In this document: in pieces, positions 34,080 through 43,587 of the stretch
How positions within the stretch are numbered: position 1 is the stretch's first letter
How the letters are laid out: each line of letters begins with the position of its first letter
Source of the DNA: Azospirillum sp. TSH100
Lineage (GTDB): Bacteria; Pseudomonadota; Alphaproteobacteria; Azospirillales; Azospirillaceae
Direction: 5' to 3'
NCBI RefSeq assembly: GCF_004923295.1
Contig: NZ_CP039639.1
Span: forward strand, 358,501-422,500
DNA: 64,000 nt
Notes under the pieces: model-generated
The model's database searches: none
What the model was told of the DNA's origin: nothing
The model's input: only the letters and a program-made list of their open reading frames with translations
Made by a program: the position numbers and the translations under genes

Positions 34080-35795
34080 ATGGCCTATGCGGCTTCGACA
34101 TCGGACGCCGTCCGACCGATGACCGGCGAGGAGAAGAAAGTCATCTTCGCATCCTCGCTCGGGACCGTCTTCGAATGGTATGACTTCTATCTCTACGGAT
34201 CACTCAGCGCGGTCATCGCCGCACAGTTCTTCTCCGGCGTCAACCCGACCGCGGCCTTCATCTTCGCGCTGATGGCGTTTGCCGCCGGTTTCGCGGTCCG
34301 CCCGTTCGGCGCCCTGGTCTTCGGCCGTCTCGGCGACATGATCGGCCGCAAATACACTTTCCTGGTCACCATCCTGATCATGGGCCTGTCGACCTTCATC
34401 GTCGGCATCCTGCCCAACTATGCCTCCATCGGCATCGCCGCCCCGATCATCCTGATTGGCCTGCGCCTGTTGCAGGGGCTGGCGCTGGGCGGCGAGTATG
34501 GCGGTGCCGCCACCTATGTCGCCGAACATGCGCCGCACGGCCGCCGCGGCAACTACACCTCCTGGATCCAGACCACCGCGACGCTGGGCCTGTTCCTCTC
34601 GCTGCTGGTCATCCTGGGCTGCCGTGTCGCCATGTCGCCGGAGGATTTCAACGCCTGGGGCTGGCGCATCCCATTCCTGATCTCCATCGTTCTGCTCGGC
34701 ATTTCGGTCTGGATCCGGCTGATGCTGAACGAATCGCCCGCCTTCAAGAAAATGAAGGAGGAAGGCAAGCATTCAAAGGCGCCGCTGACCGAATCCTTCG
34801 GTGAGTGGAAGAATCTGAAGATCGTCCTGCTTGCGCTGTTCGGTCTGGTTGCCGGTCAGGCGGTGGTCTGGTACACTGGCCAGTTCTATGCCCTGTTCTT
34901 CCTGACCCAGACGCTGAAGGTCGATGCCCAGGCGGCCAACCTGATGATCGCCGCGGCCCTGCTGATCGGTACGCCCTTCTTCGTGATCTTCGGCACGCTT
35001 GCCGACCGGATCGGCCGCAAGCCGATCATCATGGCCGGGCTGCTGCTTGCCTGCCTGACCTACTTCCCGCTGTTCAAGGGCATCACCCACTACGCCAACC
35101 CGGCGCTCGAGGAAGCCATCGCCACCTCGCCGGTGGTGGTGGTCGCCGATCCGAACGAATGCTCGTTCCAGTTCAACCCGGTCGGCACCAGCCAGTTCAC
35201 CAGTTCCTGCGACATCGCCAAGAGCGCCCTGGTGAAGCGCGGCATCCCCTACACCAACGAAGCGGCGCCGGCAGGCACCGTGGCGTCGATCAAGGTCGGC
35301 AGCACGGTCATCCCCAGCTATTCCGCCCTGCCGCAGACCAACACCACCGTGTCGCTGAGCCACGGCCCGGCCACCGCCGCCACCCCGACCGACGCAAAGG
35401 CCGCCGGTGCGGCCTTCGACAAGGGGTTGGGTGATGCGCTGAAGGCCGCCAACTATCCAGCCAAGGCCGATCCGGCCCGCATCGACACGGTGATGGTCAT
35501 CGCCCTGCTGACGGTGCTGGTCATCTATGTGACCATGGTCTACGGCCCGATCGCCGCGATGCTGGTGGAGATGTTCCCGACCCGCATCCGCTATACCTCG
35601 ATGTCGCTGCCCTACCACATCGGCAACGGCTGGTTTGGCGGCTTCCTGCCGACCACCTCCTTCGCCATCGTGGCCGCCACCGGCGACATTTATTCCGGCC
35701 TCTGGTACCCGATCGTCATCGCCGCGGCGACCCTGGTGATCGGCCTGCTGTTCGTTCGTGAAACCAAGGACGTCGACATCTACCAGCACGACTGA
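34080..35795 (+). CDS. MHS-family (metabolite:H+ symporter) major facilitator transporter with long periplasmic insert
   Basis: Inner-membrane symporter of 571 residues. ATG 34080 follows GGGAGGGTGAAGACC and is preferred over ATG 34050. Sugar-porter/MHS hallmarks: SSLGTVFEWYDFYLYGSLSA, FGRLGDMIGRKYTFLVTILI, LQGLALGGEYGGAATYVAEH and GTLADRIGRKPIIMAG. Usual members have about 430-450 residues; here an insert of about 120 residues (about 350-470) with two Cys (NECSFQFN, TSSCDIAK) and Thr/Ala-rich sequence separates late helices, followed by VEMFPTRIRYTSMSLPYHIG. The substrate is unknown; MHS members carry carboxylates, osmolytes or aromatic acids. Confidence 0.92.
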   Translation: MAYAASTSDAVRPMTGEEKKVIFASSLGTVFEWYDFYLYGSLSAVIAAQFFSGVNPTAAFIFALMAFAAGFAVRPFGALVFGRLGDMIGRKYTFLVTILIMGLSTFIVGILPNYASIGIAAPIILIGLRLLQGLALGGEYGGAATYVAEHAPHGRRGNYTSWIQTTATLGLFLSLLVILGCRVAMSPEDFNAWGWRIPFLISIVLLGISVWIRLMLNESPAFKKMKEEGKHSKAPLTESFGEWKNLKIVLLALFGLVAGQAVVWYTGQFYALFFLTQTLKVDAQAANLMIAAALLIGTPFFVIFGTLADRIGRKPIIMAGLLLACLTYFPLFKGITHYANPALEEAIATSPVVVVADPNECSFQFNPVGTSQFTSSCDIAKSALVKRGIPYTNEAAPAGTVASIKVGSTVIPSYSALPQTNTTVSLSHGPATAATPTDAKAAGAAFDKGLGDALKAANYPAKADPARIDTVMVIALLTVLVIYVTMVYGPIAAMLVEMFPTRIRYTSMSLPYHIGNGWFGGFLPTTSFAIVAATGDIYSGLWYPIVIAAATLVIGLLFVRETKDVDIYQHD

Positions 35796-35820
35796 CCGCC
35801 ATCGCGAGGCTGATATGAAA

Positions 35821-35851
35821 AGCGGGCGGAGGGGATGATCCTCCGCCCGCT
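35821..35851. terminator. Bidirectional terminator between symporter and RTX genes
   Basis: A 12-bp perfect GC-rich stem (agcgggcggagg with cctccgcccgct) around a 7-base loop lies between the two convergent stops. A short A run precedes it on the + strand and a few T follow. Confidence 0.8.
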
Positions 35852-35872
35852 TGTGTTTCAGCCAGCCTTCCG

Positions 35873-37054
35873 TCAGGCGATGGTCAGCGTCGCATTCCGC
35901 TGCACCGCATCGTCCACGGCGAATGCGGCACCAGTGCTGTGAGCCAGCGGTGCAGCGCTTCGGCCCTCCTCATAGCCCTCCGCGACATAATGGGCGGTCG
36001 CCGCCTGGAGATCGCTGCCGAAGGCGGCCTGCAGGTCCGGGTAGCGCGCCAGATAGGCCTGCGCATCGAAGCCCAGGCTCCGCCCCTCGTTCCGGCCGAT
36101 GGTGGCGTAGTGGAGCGCGGCCGCGGTCGGATCATTGCCGAAGACCTGGATCAGGTCAGGGTTGGCAGCCAGATAGGCCTCCGCATCGAAATCGAACCGC
36201 CGATTCTCGTTCCGGCCGGTCTCGATGTAATGGCGGGTGGCGTCGGCCGTGTTGGTGCCGAAGGCGGCGGCGAGGTCCGGATTGTCGGCCAGATAGCCGG
36301 CGGCGTTGAAGGTCAGCGTCCGCCCCTCGCTCCATCCGAAGGACCGGTAATGGTCGAAGGCGGCCTCGCTGTCCGTGCCGTAGACGGCGGCGAGGTCCGG
36401 ATTGGCCGCAAGGTAGGACAGCCCGTCGAACACGGGGGCGGAGGCTCCGGCCACCGTCTGGTCGCTGTACTGGATGAACTCGACGTTGGTCAGCCGGTCA
36501 TAGCCGCCGGCGTCGATCACATAGATCTCGCCGTCGTATTTGACCGCACCGCTGTCGGCCCGCGTGGCGCCGCGGACGACCGTGTCAATTCCGTCGCCCC
36601 CGTCGATCAGGTTGACGCCGCTGCCGCCGTCCAGCAGGTCGTCACCGGCACCACCCTTGATGGTGTCGTCACCGGCATAACCGCGCAACGTGTCATTGCT
36701 GTCCGACCCCAGCAGAATGTCGTTGCCCCCCATCAGCGCGAGGCGGATCGCCTCCGGATCGGTGCCGCTGCTGGCCCAGCCCAGCACCGTCGCGATCGGC
36801 AGGCTCAAATCCCCCACCGTGACGTCGCCAACGCCGTTGGCTCCGTTGGTGACGCTGCTGATTGTACCGCCGGTCAGAGTTGTGCCGGTGGGGTCGTAGG
36901 TGAAATTGCCACGGAAATCGGTGAACCGGTTGTCGGAAAAGCTGACGACGATCTGGTTGGGCGTGGCGACGGTGACCGTGCCCCCCTGGATGTCCGTCAC
37001 GCCGAGCGCGTCGGTGTTGATGCTGGACTGGGAACCGGGGGTAACCGATACCAT
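35873..37054 (-). CDS. RTX-type calcium-binding secreted protein with four C-terminal 40-residue repeats
   Basis: Protein of 393 residues without an N-terminal signal peptide. Residues about 108-155 carry RTX-like glycine/aspartate nonapeptides (GGNDILLGSDSNDTLRGYAG, GDDTIKGGAGDDLLDGGSG), which bind calcium outside the cell. From residue 209, four repeats of about 40 residues share the pattern F-D-x3-YLAxNPDL-x3-FG-x-D-x2-AA-x2-HY-x3-G-x2-EGR. It ends with hydrophobic and polar residues (RNATLTIA), compatible with a type I secretion signal, but no type I exporter genes are nearby. GAAGGAGAGTCCGA precedes ATG 37054. Function unknown; surface or matrix protein is likely. Confidence 0.82.
   Translation of the reverse strand: MVSVTPGSQSSINTDALGVTDIQGGTVTVATPNQIVVSFSDNRFTDFRGNFTYDPTGTTLTGGTISSVTNGANGVGDVTVGDLSLPIATVLGWASSGTDPEAIRLALMGGNDILLGSDSNDTLRGYAGDDTIKGGAGDDLLDGGSGVNLIDGGDGIDTVVRGATRADSGAVKYDGEIYVIDAGGYDRLTNVEFIQYSDQTVAGASAPVFDGLSYLAANPDLAAVYGTDSEAAFDHYRSFGWSEGRTLTFNAAGYLADNPDLAAAFGTNTADATRHYIETGRNENRRFDFDAEAYLAANPDLIQVFGNDPTAAALHYATIGRNEGRSLGFDAQAYLARYPDLQAAFGSDLQAATAHYVAEGYEEGRSAAPLAHSTGAAFAVDDAVQRNATLTIA
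35948..36430 (-). repeat. Four tandem 40-residue coding repeats inside the RTX gene
   Basis: Repeats begin FDGLSYLAANPDL, FNAAGYLADNPDL, FDAEAYLAANPDL and FDAQAYLARYPDL, and end SEGR, NENR, NEGR and EEGR respectively. The DNA also repeats, for example in the blocks coding for the YLAxNPDL core. They are regular enough to allow expansion or loss of units between strains. Confidence 0.85.
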
Positions 37055-37311
37055 TCGGACTCTCCTTCACCTTGCATGGTCGAGCAACGGCTTTTGCAGC
37101 CGTGCACGAAGAACACCGAAGCGTCGGAAGTGTCCCGGCAGGGGTGGGCATGCTGTCGGACGGTCCCCCTTTGCCCCCTGCGTCACCAATCCCAGCCTTT
37201 TGCGCCCTGTCGAAGGTGGAAGGCCACGGTGGGCACGGCGGTGGTGCCGGTTTTGTGTTAGGCTCACACCCCATAGGGAGTGAAAATCAAGAACGGGATG
37301 CGCAAAGCCCC

Positions 37312-40300
37312 ATGGAAAGCTGGTTCATCCTGGCCGCATCGCTGGCCTATCTGCTGTCGCTGTTCGCCATAGCGTGGTACGGCGACCGGACCGGTCCCCA
37401 TGGCAGCGACCGGCGCACGCCCTGGCTTTATGCGCTGAGCTTCGGCGTCTATTGCACCTCCTGGACCTTCTATGGCGCGGTCGGTCGGGCGGCGACCGGC
37501 GGCTTCTACTTCCTGCCGATCTATATCGGGCCGATCCTGATGATCGGGCTGGGCTGGCCAGTGCTGGCCCGCATCGTCAGGGTGGCCAAATCGGAGAATG
37601 TCGTCTCCATTTCCGACTTCCTGTCCGCACGCTACGGCAAGAGCCGCGGCCTGGCGGCTCTCGTCACCGTTGCCGCCGTGATCGGCCTGCTGCCCTACAT
37701 CGCCCTGCAATTGAAGGCGATCAGCGTGAGTTTCGAGATCCTGGCCGGAGCCTCGTTGGGCACCGATCTCAGCCAGATGCCGGGCGGGACCGCGCTGATG
37801 GCGGCGCTGCTGATGGCGGCCTTCGCCATCCTCTTCGGCGTGCGCAGCGTATCGGCCAACGAACACCACCGCGGCCTGATGATGGCGATCGCCGCGGAAT
37901 CGGTGGTGAAGCTGGCGGCGGCGCTCGGCGTGGGCGGGGCCATCGCCATCTCCGTCTTCGGCGACCCGGCGACCTTCGTCGACGCCGCGGTGCGCCATCC
38001 GGGCTTTCTGGAGCTGATCCGGCTGGACAACATCGGCACCGACTGGTGGGTGGCGTGCCTGCTGTCCGGGCTGGCGATTCTCTGCCTGCCGCGCCAGTTC
38101 CACGTCGCGGTGGTGGAGAACACCCATGGCGGCGACGTGCGGTCGTCGGCGAAGCTGTTCCCCGCCTATCTGGTCGCCATCAACCTGTTCGTCCTGCCGG
38201 TGGCGCTGGCCGGGCTGATGCTGTTCCCGGACGGCACGACCAACGCCGATACCTTCATGGTGTCGATCCCCTTGAGCCAGGGCTGGCCGTGGCTGGCGCT
38301 CGCCGCCTTCATCGGCGGGCTTTCGGCCGCCACCAGCATGATCCTGGTCGAGATGGTGGCGCTCAGCACCATGATCTGCAACGACGTCGCCGTCCCGCTG
38401 CTGATGGCGCTACGCCCCGACGACCGGCGGCTGCGCGACGATCCGGCGGGCATCCTGCTGCTGGTGCGGCGGTCGGCGGTGATCGTGCTGGTTCTGCTGT
38501 CCTATGGCTGCTATCGGCTGATCGGCCCGGCCTTTCCGCTGGCGACCATCGGCATGATGAGCTTCACCGCGGTGGCCCAGTTCGCCCCCGCACTGCTCGG
38601 CGGCCTGGTCTGGAGCCGGGCCAGCCGCAGCGGCGCCTTCGCCGGCATCTGCGCCGGCTTCCTCGGCTGGGCCTACACGATGCTGCTGCCGTCCTTCGCC
38701 GACGCCGGATGGCTGGCCTCCAGCGCGTTGCGCGAGGGCCCGTTCGGCCTGACCGGCCTCAGCCCGGTGGCGCTGGCCGGCATCGCCGGCATCGACCCGC
38801 TGACCAACGCCGCGCTGTGGAGCCTGGGGCCGAACATCCTCCTTTTCGTGCTGGTCTCCCTGCTGACCCGGCCATCGACGCTGGAGCGCCAGCAGGCAGC
38901 CCGTTTCATGAGCCTCCGCCGTTCCGCCGACGGCGAGGCGCACGGGCCGCGTGGCGCCACCCTGGCCGATCTGCATGATCTGGCGGTGCGGTATGTCGGG
39001 CAGTCGCGCGCCGATACCGCCTTCCGCCGCTTCACCGGGGTGGCCGACGGCGATCTGCGGACCGCCCTGCTGATGCGCACCGATGGCGAGGCGATCCAAT
39101 TGACCGAACGGCTGCTGGCCGGAGCGGTCGGTTCGGCTTCCGCCCGCGTGGTGGTGGCGGGATTGCTGTCCGACCGCCGGCTGTCGCGCACCGATGCGCG
39201 CTCGATCATCGACGAGGCCTCGCGCGCCATCCTGAAGCAGCATGAGCTTCTGCGCGCCACCGTGGAGAATGTGCCCCAGGGCATTGCCGTGTTCGACGAG
39301 GACTGGCGCGTCGCCACCTGGAACAACCAGTTCCTCGTCCTGCTGGATCTGCCCGACGGCTTCGTCCAGGTCGGCACCTCGCTGCAGGACATCGTCGGGC
39401 TGATCGCGCGGCGCGGCGAATATGGCCGCAACGGCGAGATCGAGACGCTGCTGGAGCGCCGGTCCGACCCGCGCCGCCGCAACAAGCCCGACGTCTATGA
39501 GCGGGTGCGGCCCGATGGCACGGTGCTGGAGATCGCAACCAATCCCATGCCCGGTTCAAAGCCGGGCGGCGGCGGTTTTGTTGCCGTCTACACCGACGTG
39601 ACCGAGCGCCACCGCGCCGCCGCCGCCCTGCGCGAAGCAAACGAAACGCTGGAACGCCGCATCACCGAGCGCACCCACGCCCTGTCGGAAGCGAAGGCGG
39701 AGGCCGAGCGCGCCAACCGCGGCAAGACCCGCTTCCTGGCCGCCGCCAGCCACGACCTGCTGCAGCCACTGCATGCCGCCCGGCTGTTCCTGTCGGCTCT
39801 GGGCGAACGCAACGGCGACAGCGCCATCCGCCAGATCGACGCCTCGCTGCGGTCGGTGGAGACGATCCTGGGTGATCTGCTGGACGTGTCGAAGATCGAC
39901 AGCGGCGTGGTGAAGCCGAACCCGGTACCGATGCGGATCGAGGAACTGCTGAAGCCGCTGGGCGAGGAGTTCACCGTGCTGGCCAGCCGCCACGGGTTGG
40001 GGCTGCGGGTGGTCGACTGTTCAGCCACCGTGCGCAGCGACCCGACGCTGCTGCGGAGGATTCTCCAGAACTATCTGGCGAACGCGGTCCGTTACACCCG
40101 TACCGGCCGCATCCTGCTGGGCTGCCGCCGGCGGGGGAATTTCCTGTCCATCGAGGTGTGGGACACCGGCCCCGGCATCCCCGAACACAAGGTGCCGGAA
40201 ATCTTCATGGAGTTCCGCCAGCTCGACAATGACGCCGACCACGATGATCGGGGCGACCGCGGCAAGGGTCTAGGCCTCGGTCTCGCCATCGTCGAGCGTC

Positions 40301-40821
40301 TGGCCGGCATCCTCGGCCACACGGTGCAGGTGCGCTCCCGCGTCGGGCGGGGCAGCGCCTTCTCGGTGCTGGTACCGCTGACCGATGAGCCGGTCGCCGC
40401 CCGCGCGGTGGTGGCCCGCCCGCGCGGGCGGGACCTGCGCGGCGTCCTTGTGCTTTGCCTGGAGAACGAACCGGCCATTGCCCGCGCCACCGAGGATCTG
40501 TTGTCCAGCTGGTCCTGCCGCGTCGTCACCGCCGCCGCCCCCGACCTTGCGCTGGCCAAGCTGGAAGGGCGGACACCAGACGTGATCCTGACCGACTACC
40601 ACCTCGACCGCAGCCTGACCGGCGTGGAGGCCTTGGCGACGTTGCGAGCGTCACTGGGCAGCGACATCCCCGCCGCCGTTGTCACCGCCGACCGCGACCC
40701 CGCCGTGCGCGAGGACATCGAAGCGGCCGGCTGCCGGCTGCTCTACAAGCCGGTACGGCCGGGCGCGCTGCGGGCGCTGCTGGGGCAGCTGCTCGCCGAA
40801 GGGCAGCGGATGGCCGGTTAG
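37312..40821 (+). CDS. Hybrid histidine kinase with N-terminal sodium/solute-symporter domain
   Basis: Membrane protein of about 1169 residues. The first 500 or so form a sodium:solute symporter-like domain of about 13 helices (LAYLLSLFAIAWYGDRTGP, YALSFGVYCTSWTFYGAVGR, ISDFLSARYGKSRGLAAL). A PAS domain begins near residue 646 (TVENVPQGIAVFDEDWRVAT), then HisKA with His near 814 (AASHDLLQPLHAARLFLSAL), ATPase (WDTGPGIPEHK, GLGLGLAIVERLAG) and a receiver with Asp near 1095 (VILTDYHLD). This is the CbrA/NahK-like architecture known to couple solute sensing to signalling. A LuxR-type response regulator gene lies at 42809, beyond mosBA. ATG 37312 is chosen because hydrophobic sequence begins there; its ribosome site is weak. 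Confidence 0.92.
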   Translation: MESWFILAASLAYLLSLFAIAWYGDRTGPHGSDRRTPWLYALSFGVYCTSWTFYGAVGRAATGGFYFLPIYIGPILMIGLGWPVLARIVRVAKSENVVSISDFLSARYGKSRGLAALVTVAAVIGLLPYIALQLKAISVSFEILAGASLGTDLSQMPGGTALMAALLMAAFAILFGVRSVSANEHHRGLMMAIAAESVVKLAAALGVGGAIAISVFGDPATFVDAAVRHPGFLELIRLDNIGTDWWVACLLSGLAILCLPRQFHVAVVENTHGGDVRSSAKLFPAYLVAINLFVLPVALAGLMLFPDGTTNADTFMVSIPLSQGWPWLALAAFIGGLSAATSMILVEMVALSTMICNDVAVPLLMALRPDDRRLRDDPAGILLLVRRSAVIVLVLLSYGCYRLIGPAFPLATIGMMSFTAVAQFAPALLGGLVWSRASRSGAFAGICAGFLGWAYTMLLPSFADAGWLASSALREGPFGLTGLSPVALAGIAGIDPLTNAALWSLGPNILLFVLVSLLTRPSTLERQQAARFMSLRRSADGEAHGPRGATLADLHDLAVRYVGQSRADTAFRRFTGVADGDLRTALLMRTDGEAIQLTERLLAGAVGSASARVVVAGLLSDRRLSRTDARSIIDEASRAILKQHELLRATVENVPQGIAVFDEDWRVATWNNQFLVLLDLPDGFVQVGTSLQDIVGLIARRGEYGRNGEIETLLERRSDPRRRNKPDVYERVRPDGTVLEIATNPMPGSKPGGGGFVAVYTDVTERHRAAAALREANETLERRITERTHALSEAKAEAERANRGKTRFLAAASHDLLQPLHAARLFLSALGERNGDSAIRQIDASLRSVETILGDLLDVSKIDSGVVKPNPVPMRIEELLKPLGEEFTVLASRHGLGLRVVDCSATVRSDPTLLRRILQNYLANAVRYTRTGRILLGCRRRGNFLSIEVWDTGPGIPEHKVPEIFMEFRQLDNDADHDDRGDRGKGLGLGLAIVERLAGILGHTVQVRSRVGRGSAFSVLVPLTDEPVAARAVVARPRGRDLRGVLVLCLENEPAIARATEDLLSSWSCRVVTAAAPDLALAKLEGRTPDVILTDYHLDRSLTGVEALATLRASLGSDIPAAVVTADRDPAVREDIEAAGCRLLYKPVRPGALRALLGQLLAEGQRMAG

Positions 40822-41095
40822 CCGCGCCAGACCATAACCCTGCCGTCGGTAGGCCTATTGACGGTTGAGCGTCCTGGTCATACCGTCTTGCAGCATCGAC
40901 CGTCACGGCAAGCCTTGGAGTGCCCGATCAACGGACTCCACGATCCGAACAGGCGCCGTCAGGCAGGATGCGGATACCGGTGCGACGCTCTGCGGCTTCG
41001 TTCGGAACCGTCGGGAGGAAGCGGTTTCGCAGGGATGGGGCGGCGGCGGCGACTCCCATTGACGTGCAATGACGGAACGAAAGGATTGCCCTTCC
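40822..41095 (+). other. Upstream region of mosBA
   Basis: These 274 bases hold no convincing gene. TTGACG (40858-40863) with TACCGT 17 bases later is a possible sigma-70 promoter. I looked for a ModE-type palindrome, a molybdenum-cofactor riboswitch fold and a sigma-54 element and did not find a convincing one by eye. Confidence 0.4.
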
Positions 41096-41923
41096 ATGGT
41101 AAATCCCACGGCGGCACATTCCACGGCGGACCTCGAGGCGCTGCTGATGCAGCGACCGCTGACCGACGCCGAGCTTCAGGCCACGGCCGAGGCGGCAGCG
41201 GATTTCCGCATCCTCCCCGATGCCACGGTGATCAAGATCGGCGGCCAGAGCGTGATCGACCGCGGCCGCTCGGCGGTCTACCCGCTGGTCGACGAAATCG
41301 CGGCGGTGCGCAAGACGCACAAGCTGCTGATCGGCACCGGCGCCGGTACGCGCGCCCGGCACCTCTACTCCATCGCTGCCGGCCTCGGCCTGCCGGCGGG
41401 CGTGCTGTCACAGCTCGGCGCCTCGGTCGCCGACCAGAACGCCGCCATGCTGGGCCAGCTTCTTGCCAAGCATGGCGTTTCCGCCGTGGACGGCGCCGGC
41501 CTGTCCGTGGTCCCGCTCTATCTGGCGGAGGTGAACGCGGTGGTCTTCAGCGGCATGCCGCCCTACACGCTGTGGATGCGCCCGCCGGCCAACGGGGTCA
41601 TCCCGCCCTACCGCACCGACGCCGGCTGCTTCCTGGTCGCCGAGCAGTTCGGCTGCAAGCAGATGATCTATGTGAAGGACGAGAACGGGCTCTACACCGC
41701 CAATCCCAAGACCTCCAAGAATGCGACCTTCATTCCGAAGATTTCGGTGGACGAGATGAAAGCGAAGGGATTGCAGGACTCGATCCTGGAATTCCCGGTG
41801 CTCGACCTGCTGAAGGCCGCGCGCCATGTCCACGAGGTGCAGATCGTCAATGGTCTGATCCCCGGCAATCTGACCCGCGCGCTCGCCGGCGAGCATGTCG
41901 GCACCATCATCACCGCGAGCTGA
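41096..41923 (+). CDS. mosB: Molybdenum storage protein subunit beta
   Basis: Amino-acid-kinase-fold subunit of the MoSto complex, which in Azotobacter vinelandii is an (alpha-beta)3 cage that packs molybdate as polyoxometalate clusters using ATP. The 275-residue product resembles the Azotobacter beta subunit over its full length: [77 protein letters not shown] and ending [17 protein letters not shown] 41096 is preferred over ATG 41069 because AAAGGA lies at workable distance and the N-terminus then matches the family. mosA follows after 11 bases. Confidence 0.95.
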   Translation: MVNPTAAHSTADLEALLMQRPLTDAELQATAEAAADFRILPDATVIKIGGQSVIDRGRSAVYPLVDEIAAVRKTHKLLIGTGAGTRARHLYSIAAGLGLPAGVLSQLGASVADQNAAMLGQLLAKHGVSAVDGAGLSVVPLYLAEVNAVVFSGMPPYTLWMRPPANGVIPPYRTDAGCFLVAEQFGCKQMIYVKDENGLYTANPKTSKNATFIPKISVDEMKAKGLQDSILEFPVLDLLKAARHVHEVQIVNGLIPGNLTRALAGEHVGTIITAS

Positions 41924-41934
41924 GGAGCCAGAAC

Positions 41935-42765
41935 ATGTCCGATAGCGTCAACACCATCAAGCATATCGCCTCACCGCTCGCGCGACAGACCCTTCTCAAC
42001 GACGACCTGACCCGTCCCGTCGCCGGTGGACGCCCGATCCCGCTGCTGCCCTGGCTGCATGTGGTGAAGATCGGCGGGCGGTCGATCATGGACCGGGGAC
42101 GCGACGCGATCCTGCCGATGGTCGAGGAAATCCGCCGCATCCTGCCGGAACACCGCCTGCTGATCCTGACCGGCGCCGGCATCCGCGCCCGTCATCTCTA
42201 CAGCGTCGGGCTGGATCTGGGACTGCCGGTCGGTTCGCTGGCGCCGCTGGCGGCGAGTGAGGCCGGACAGAACGGTCACATCCTGGCCTCGCTGCTGGCG
42301 CCTGATGGTGTCTCCTATGTGGAGCATCCGACCATTGCCGGCCAGCTGGCCGTCCATCTGTCGGCGGCCCGTGCGGTGGTGGGCAGCGCCTTTCCGCCCT
42401 ATCACCATCACGAATTCCCGACCTCGCGCATCCCCTCGCACCGGGCCGACACCGGGGCCTTCCTGCTGGCCGACGCGCTGGGAGCAGCCAGCCTGACCAT
42501 CGTCGAGGATGTGGACGGCATCTACAGCACCGACCCCAACGGGGCGGACGGTGCCACCGCCCGTCTGCTGCCGGAGATCACGGTTGCCGATCTGGCTGCC
42601 CACGATGGTCCCTTGCCGGTGGACCGGGCATTTGTCGAGGTGCTGGCGAACGCCCGCCACATCACCGGCGTCCAGTTGGTGAACGGCTTGGTTCCGGGAC
42701 GGCTGACCGCCGCACTGCGTGGCGAGCATGTTGGCACCGTCATCCACACCGGCGCCCGCCGCTGA
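41935..42765 (+). CDS. mosA: Molybdenum storage protein subunit alpha
   Basis: Alpha subunit of the molybdenum storage protein, 276 residues, the same length as the Azotobacter protein. Matching segments run throughout: [59 protein letters not shown], the His-rich cluster-binding stretch [40 protein letters not shown] and [18 protein letters not shown]. The nucleotide-binding Gly/Lys motif of the amino-acid-kinase fold is [21 protein letters not shown] precedes ATG 41935. Presence of the pair points to a molybdenum-hungry lifestyle such as nitrogen fixation; nif genes are not in the window. Confidence 0.96.
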   Translation: MSDSVNTIKHIASPLARQTLLNDDLTRPVAGGRPIPLLPWLHVVKIGGRSIMDRGRDAILPMVEEIRRILPEHRLLILTGAGIRARHLYSVGLDLGLPVGSLAPLAASEAGQNGHILASLLAPDGVSYVEHPTIAGQLAVHLSAARAVVGSAFPPYHHHEFPTSRIPSHRADTGAFLLADALGAASLTIVEDVDGIYSTDPNGADGATARLLPEITVADLAAHDGPLPVDRAFVEVLANARHITGVQLVNGLVPGRLTAALRGEHVGTVIHTGARR

Positions 42766-42775
42766 TGGCAGGTCA

Positions 42776-42806
42776 GCGGGCGGGCCGTTGGTTCCGGTCC
42801 GCCCGC
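42776..42806. terminator. Bidirectional terminator between mosA and the LuxR-type regulator
   Basis: gcgggcgggcc (42776-42786) pairs with ggtccgcccgc (42796-42806), with one G-T pair and a 9-base loop, in the 43-base gap between convergent stops. Confidence 0.65.
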
Positions 42807-42808
42807 CT

Positions 42809-43459
42809 CTACTCCACCGGCGGCGGGGGTGCGGCGGACAGCGCCAACTGGCTCGCCAGCACCGCCGCCTGCGTCCTGGTCAGCACGCCCAGCTTGCGCA
42901 GGATCGTGGTGACATGGGCCTTCACCGTCGTTTCGGCGACGTTCATCTCGTAGGCGATCTGCTTGTTCAGCTTGCCTTCGGCGATGCCGGCCAGAACCCG
43001 CAGTTGCTGGGGGGTCAGAGTGGCGGCGCGCTGGGCCGGGTCGGGGGCATCGGTCTCCGGACCGCCGTTGATCTCCGGCAGCCACAGCTCTCCGTCCAGC
43101 ACGGCATGGATCGCTTCGATGATCTGGGTGTTGGGAGCAGATTTCGGAACGAAACCGGAGGCGCCATAGTCGATGGCGCGCTGTATCGTCACCGGATCCT
43201 CCGATGCCGATACCACGATCACCGGAATCGCCGGATGTTCGGAGCGGAGCATCATCAGCCCGATCAAGCCGCTCATGCCGGGCATGTGCAGGTCGAGCAG
43301 GATGACGTCCGGCGGCTCCCCGGTGTCCAGCAGCGGCTTGATCTGCTCGAACCGCGACGCCTCCAGGATCACGGCGCCGGCAATCGCCTGCCCGATGGTC
43401 TGGGTCAAGGCGGTGCGCATCAGCGGGTGGTCGTCGGCAATCAGGATGCGGTGCGACAT
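42809..43459 (-). CDS. LuxR/NarL-family response regulator
   Basis: DNA-binding response regulator of 216 residues. The receiver has the acidic pair ILIADDHPLMR, phosphorylated Asp near residue 56 (ILLDLHMPGMSG) and Lys in GFVPKSAP. The C-terminal LuxR helix-turn-helix reads LTPQQLRVLAGIAEGKLNKQ followed by MNVAETTVKAHVTTILRKLG. It is convergent with mosA and the nearest response regulator to the symporter-fused kinase at 37312; similar regulators (ErbR/AgmR type) act with such kinases in pseudomonads. Pairing is inferred from proximity. Confidence 0.92.
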   Translation of the reverse strand: MSHRILIADDHPLMRTALTQTIGQAIAGAVILEASRFEQIKPLLDTGEPPDVILLDLHMPGMSGLIGLMMLRSEHPAIPVIVVSASEDPVTIQRAIDYGASGFVPKSAPNTQIIEAIHAVLDGELWLPEINGGPETDAPDPAQRAATLTPQQLRVLAGIAEGKLNKQIAYEMNVAETTVKAHVTTILRKLGVLTRTQAAVLASQLALSAAPPPPVE

Positions 43460-43587
43460 CGACTTTCCGCGTACTTTCCGGCTATGGACATTCCGGGTTT
43501 AAAACCGTTCCAACAGTATCCCCTTGCAGCCGCCCGTTGACAACTGCGCCCAATGCCGCGCGTCGAAGTTTCCGGTGGATTTTACCC

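Noticed and set aside
40822-41095. Molybdenum-cofactor riboswitch or ModE site upstream of mosBA
   Set aside because: I could not find the conserved helices or a ModE-like palindrome by eye. A covariance-model search would be needed to exclude it fully.
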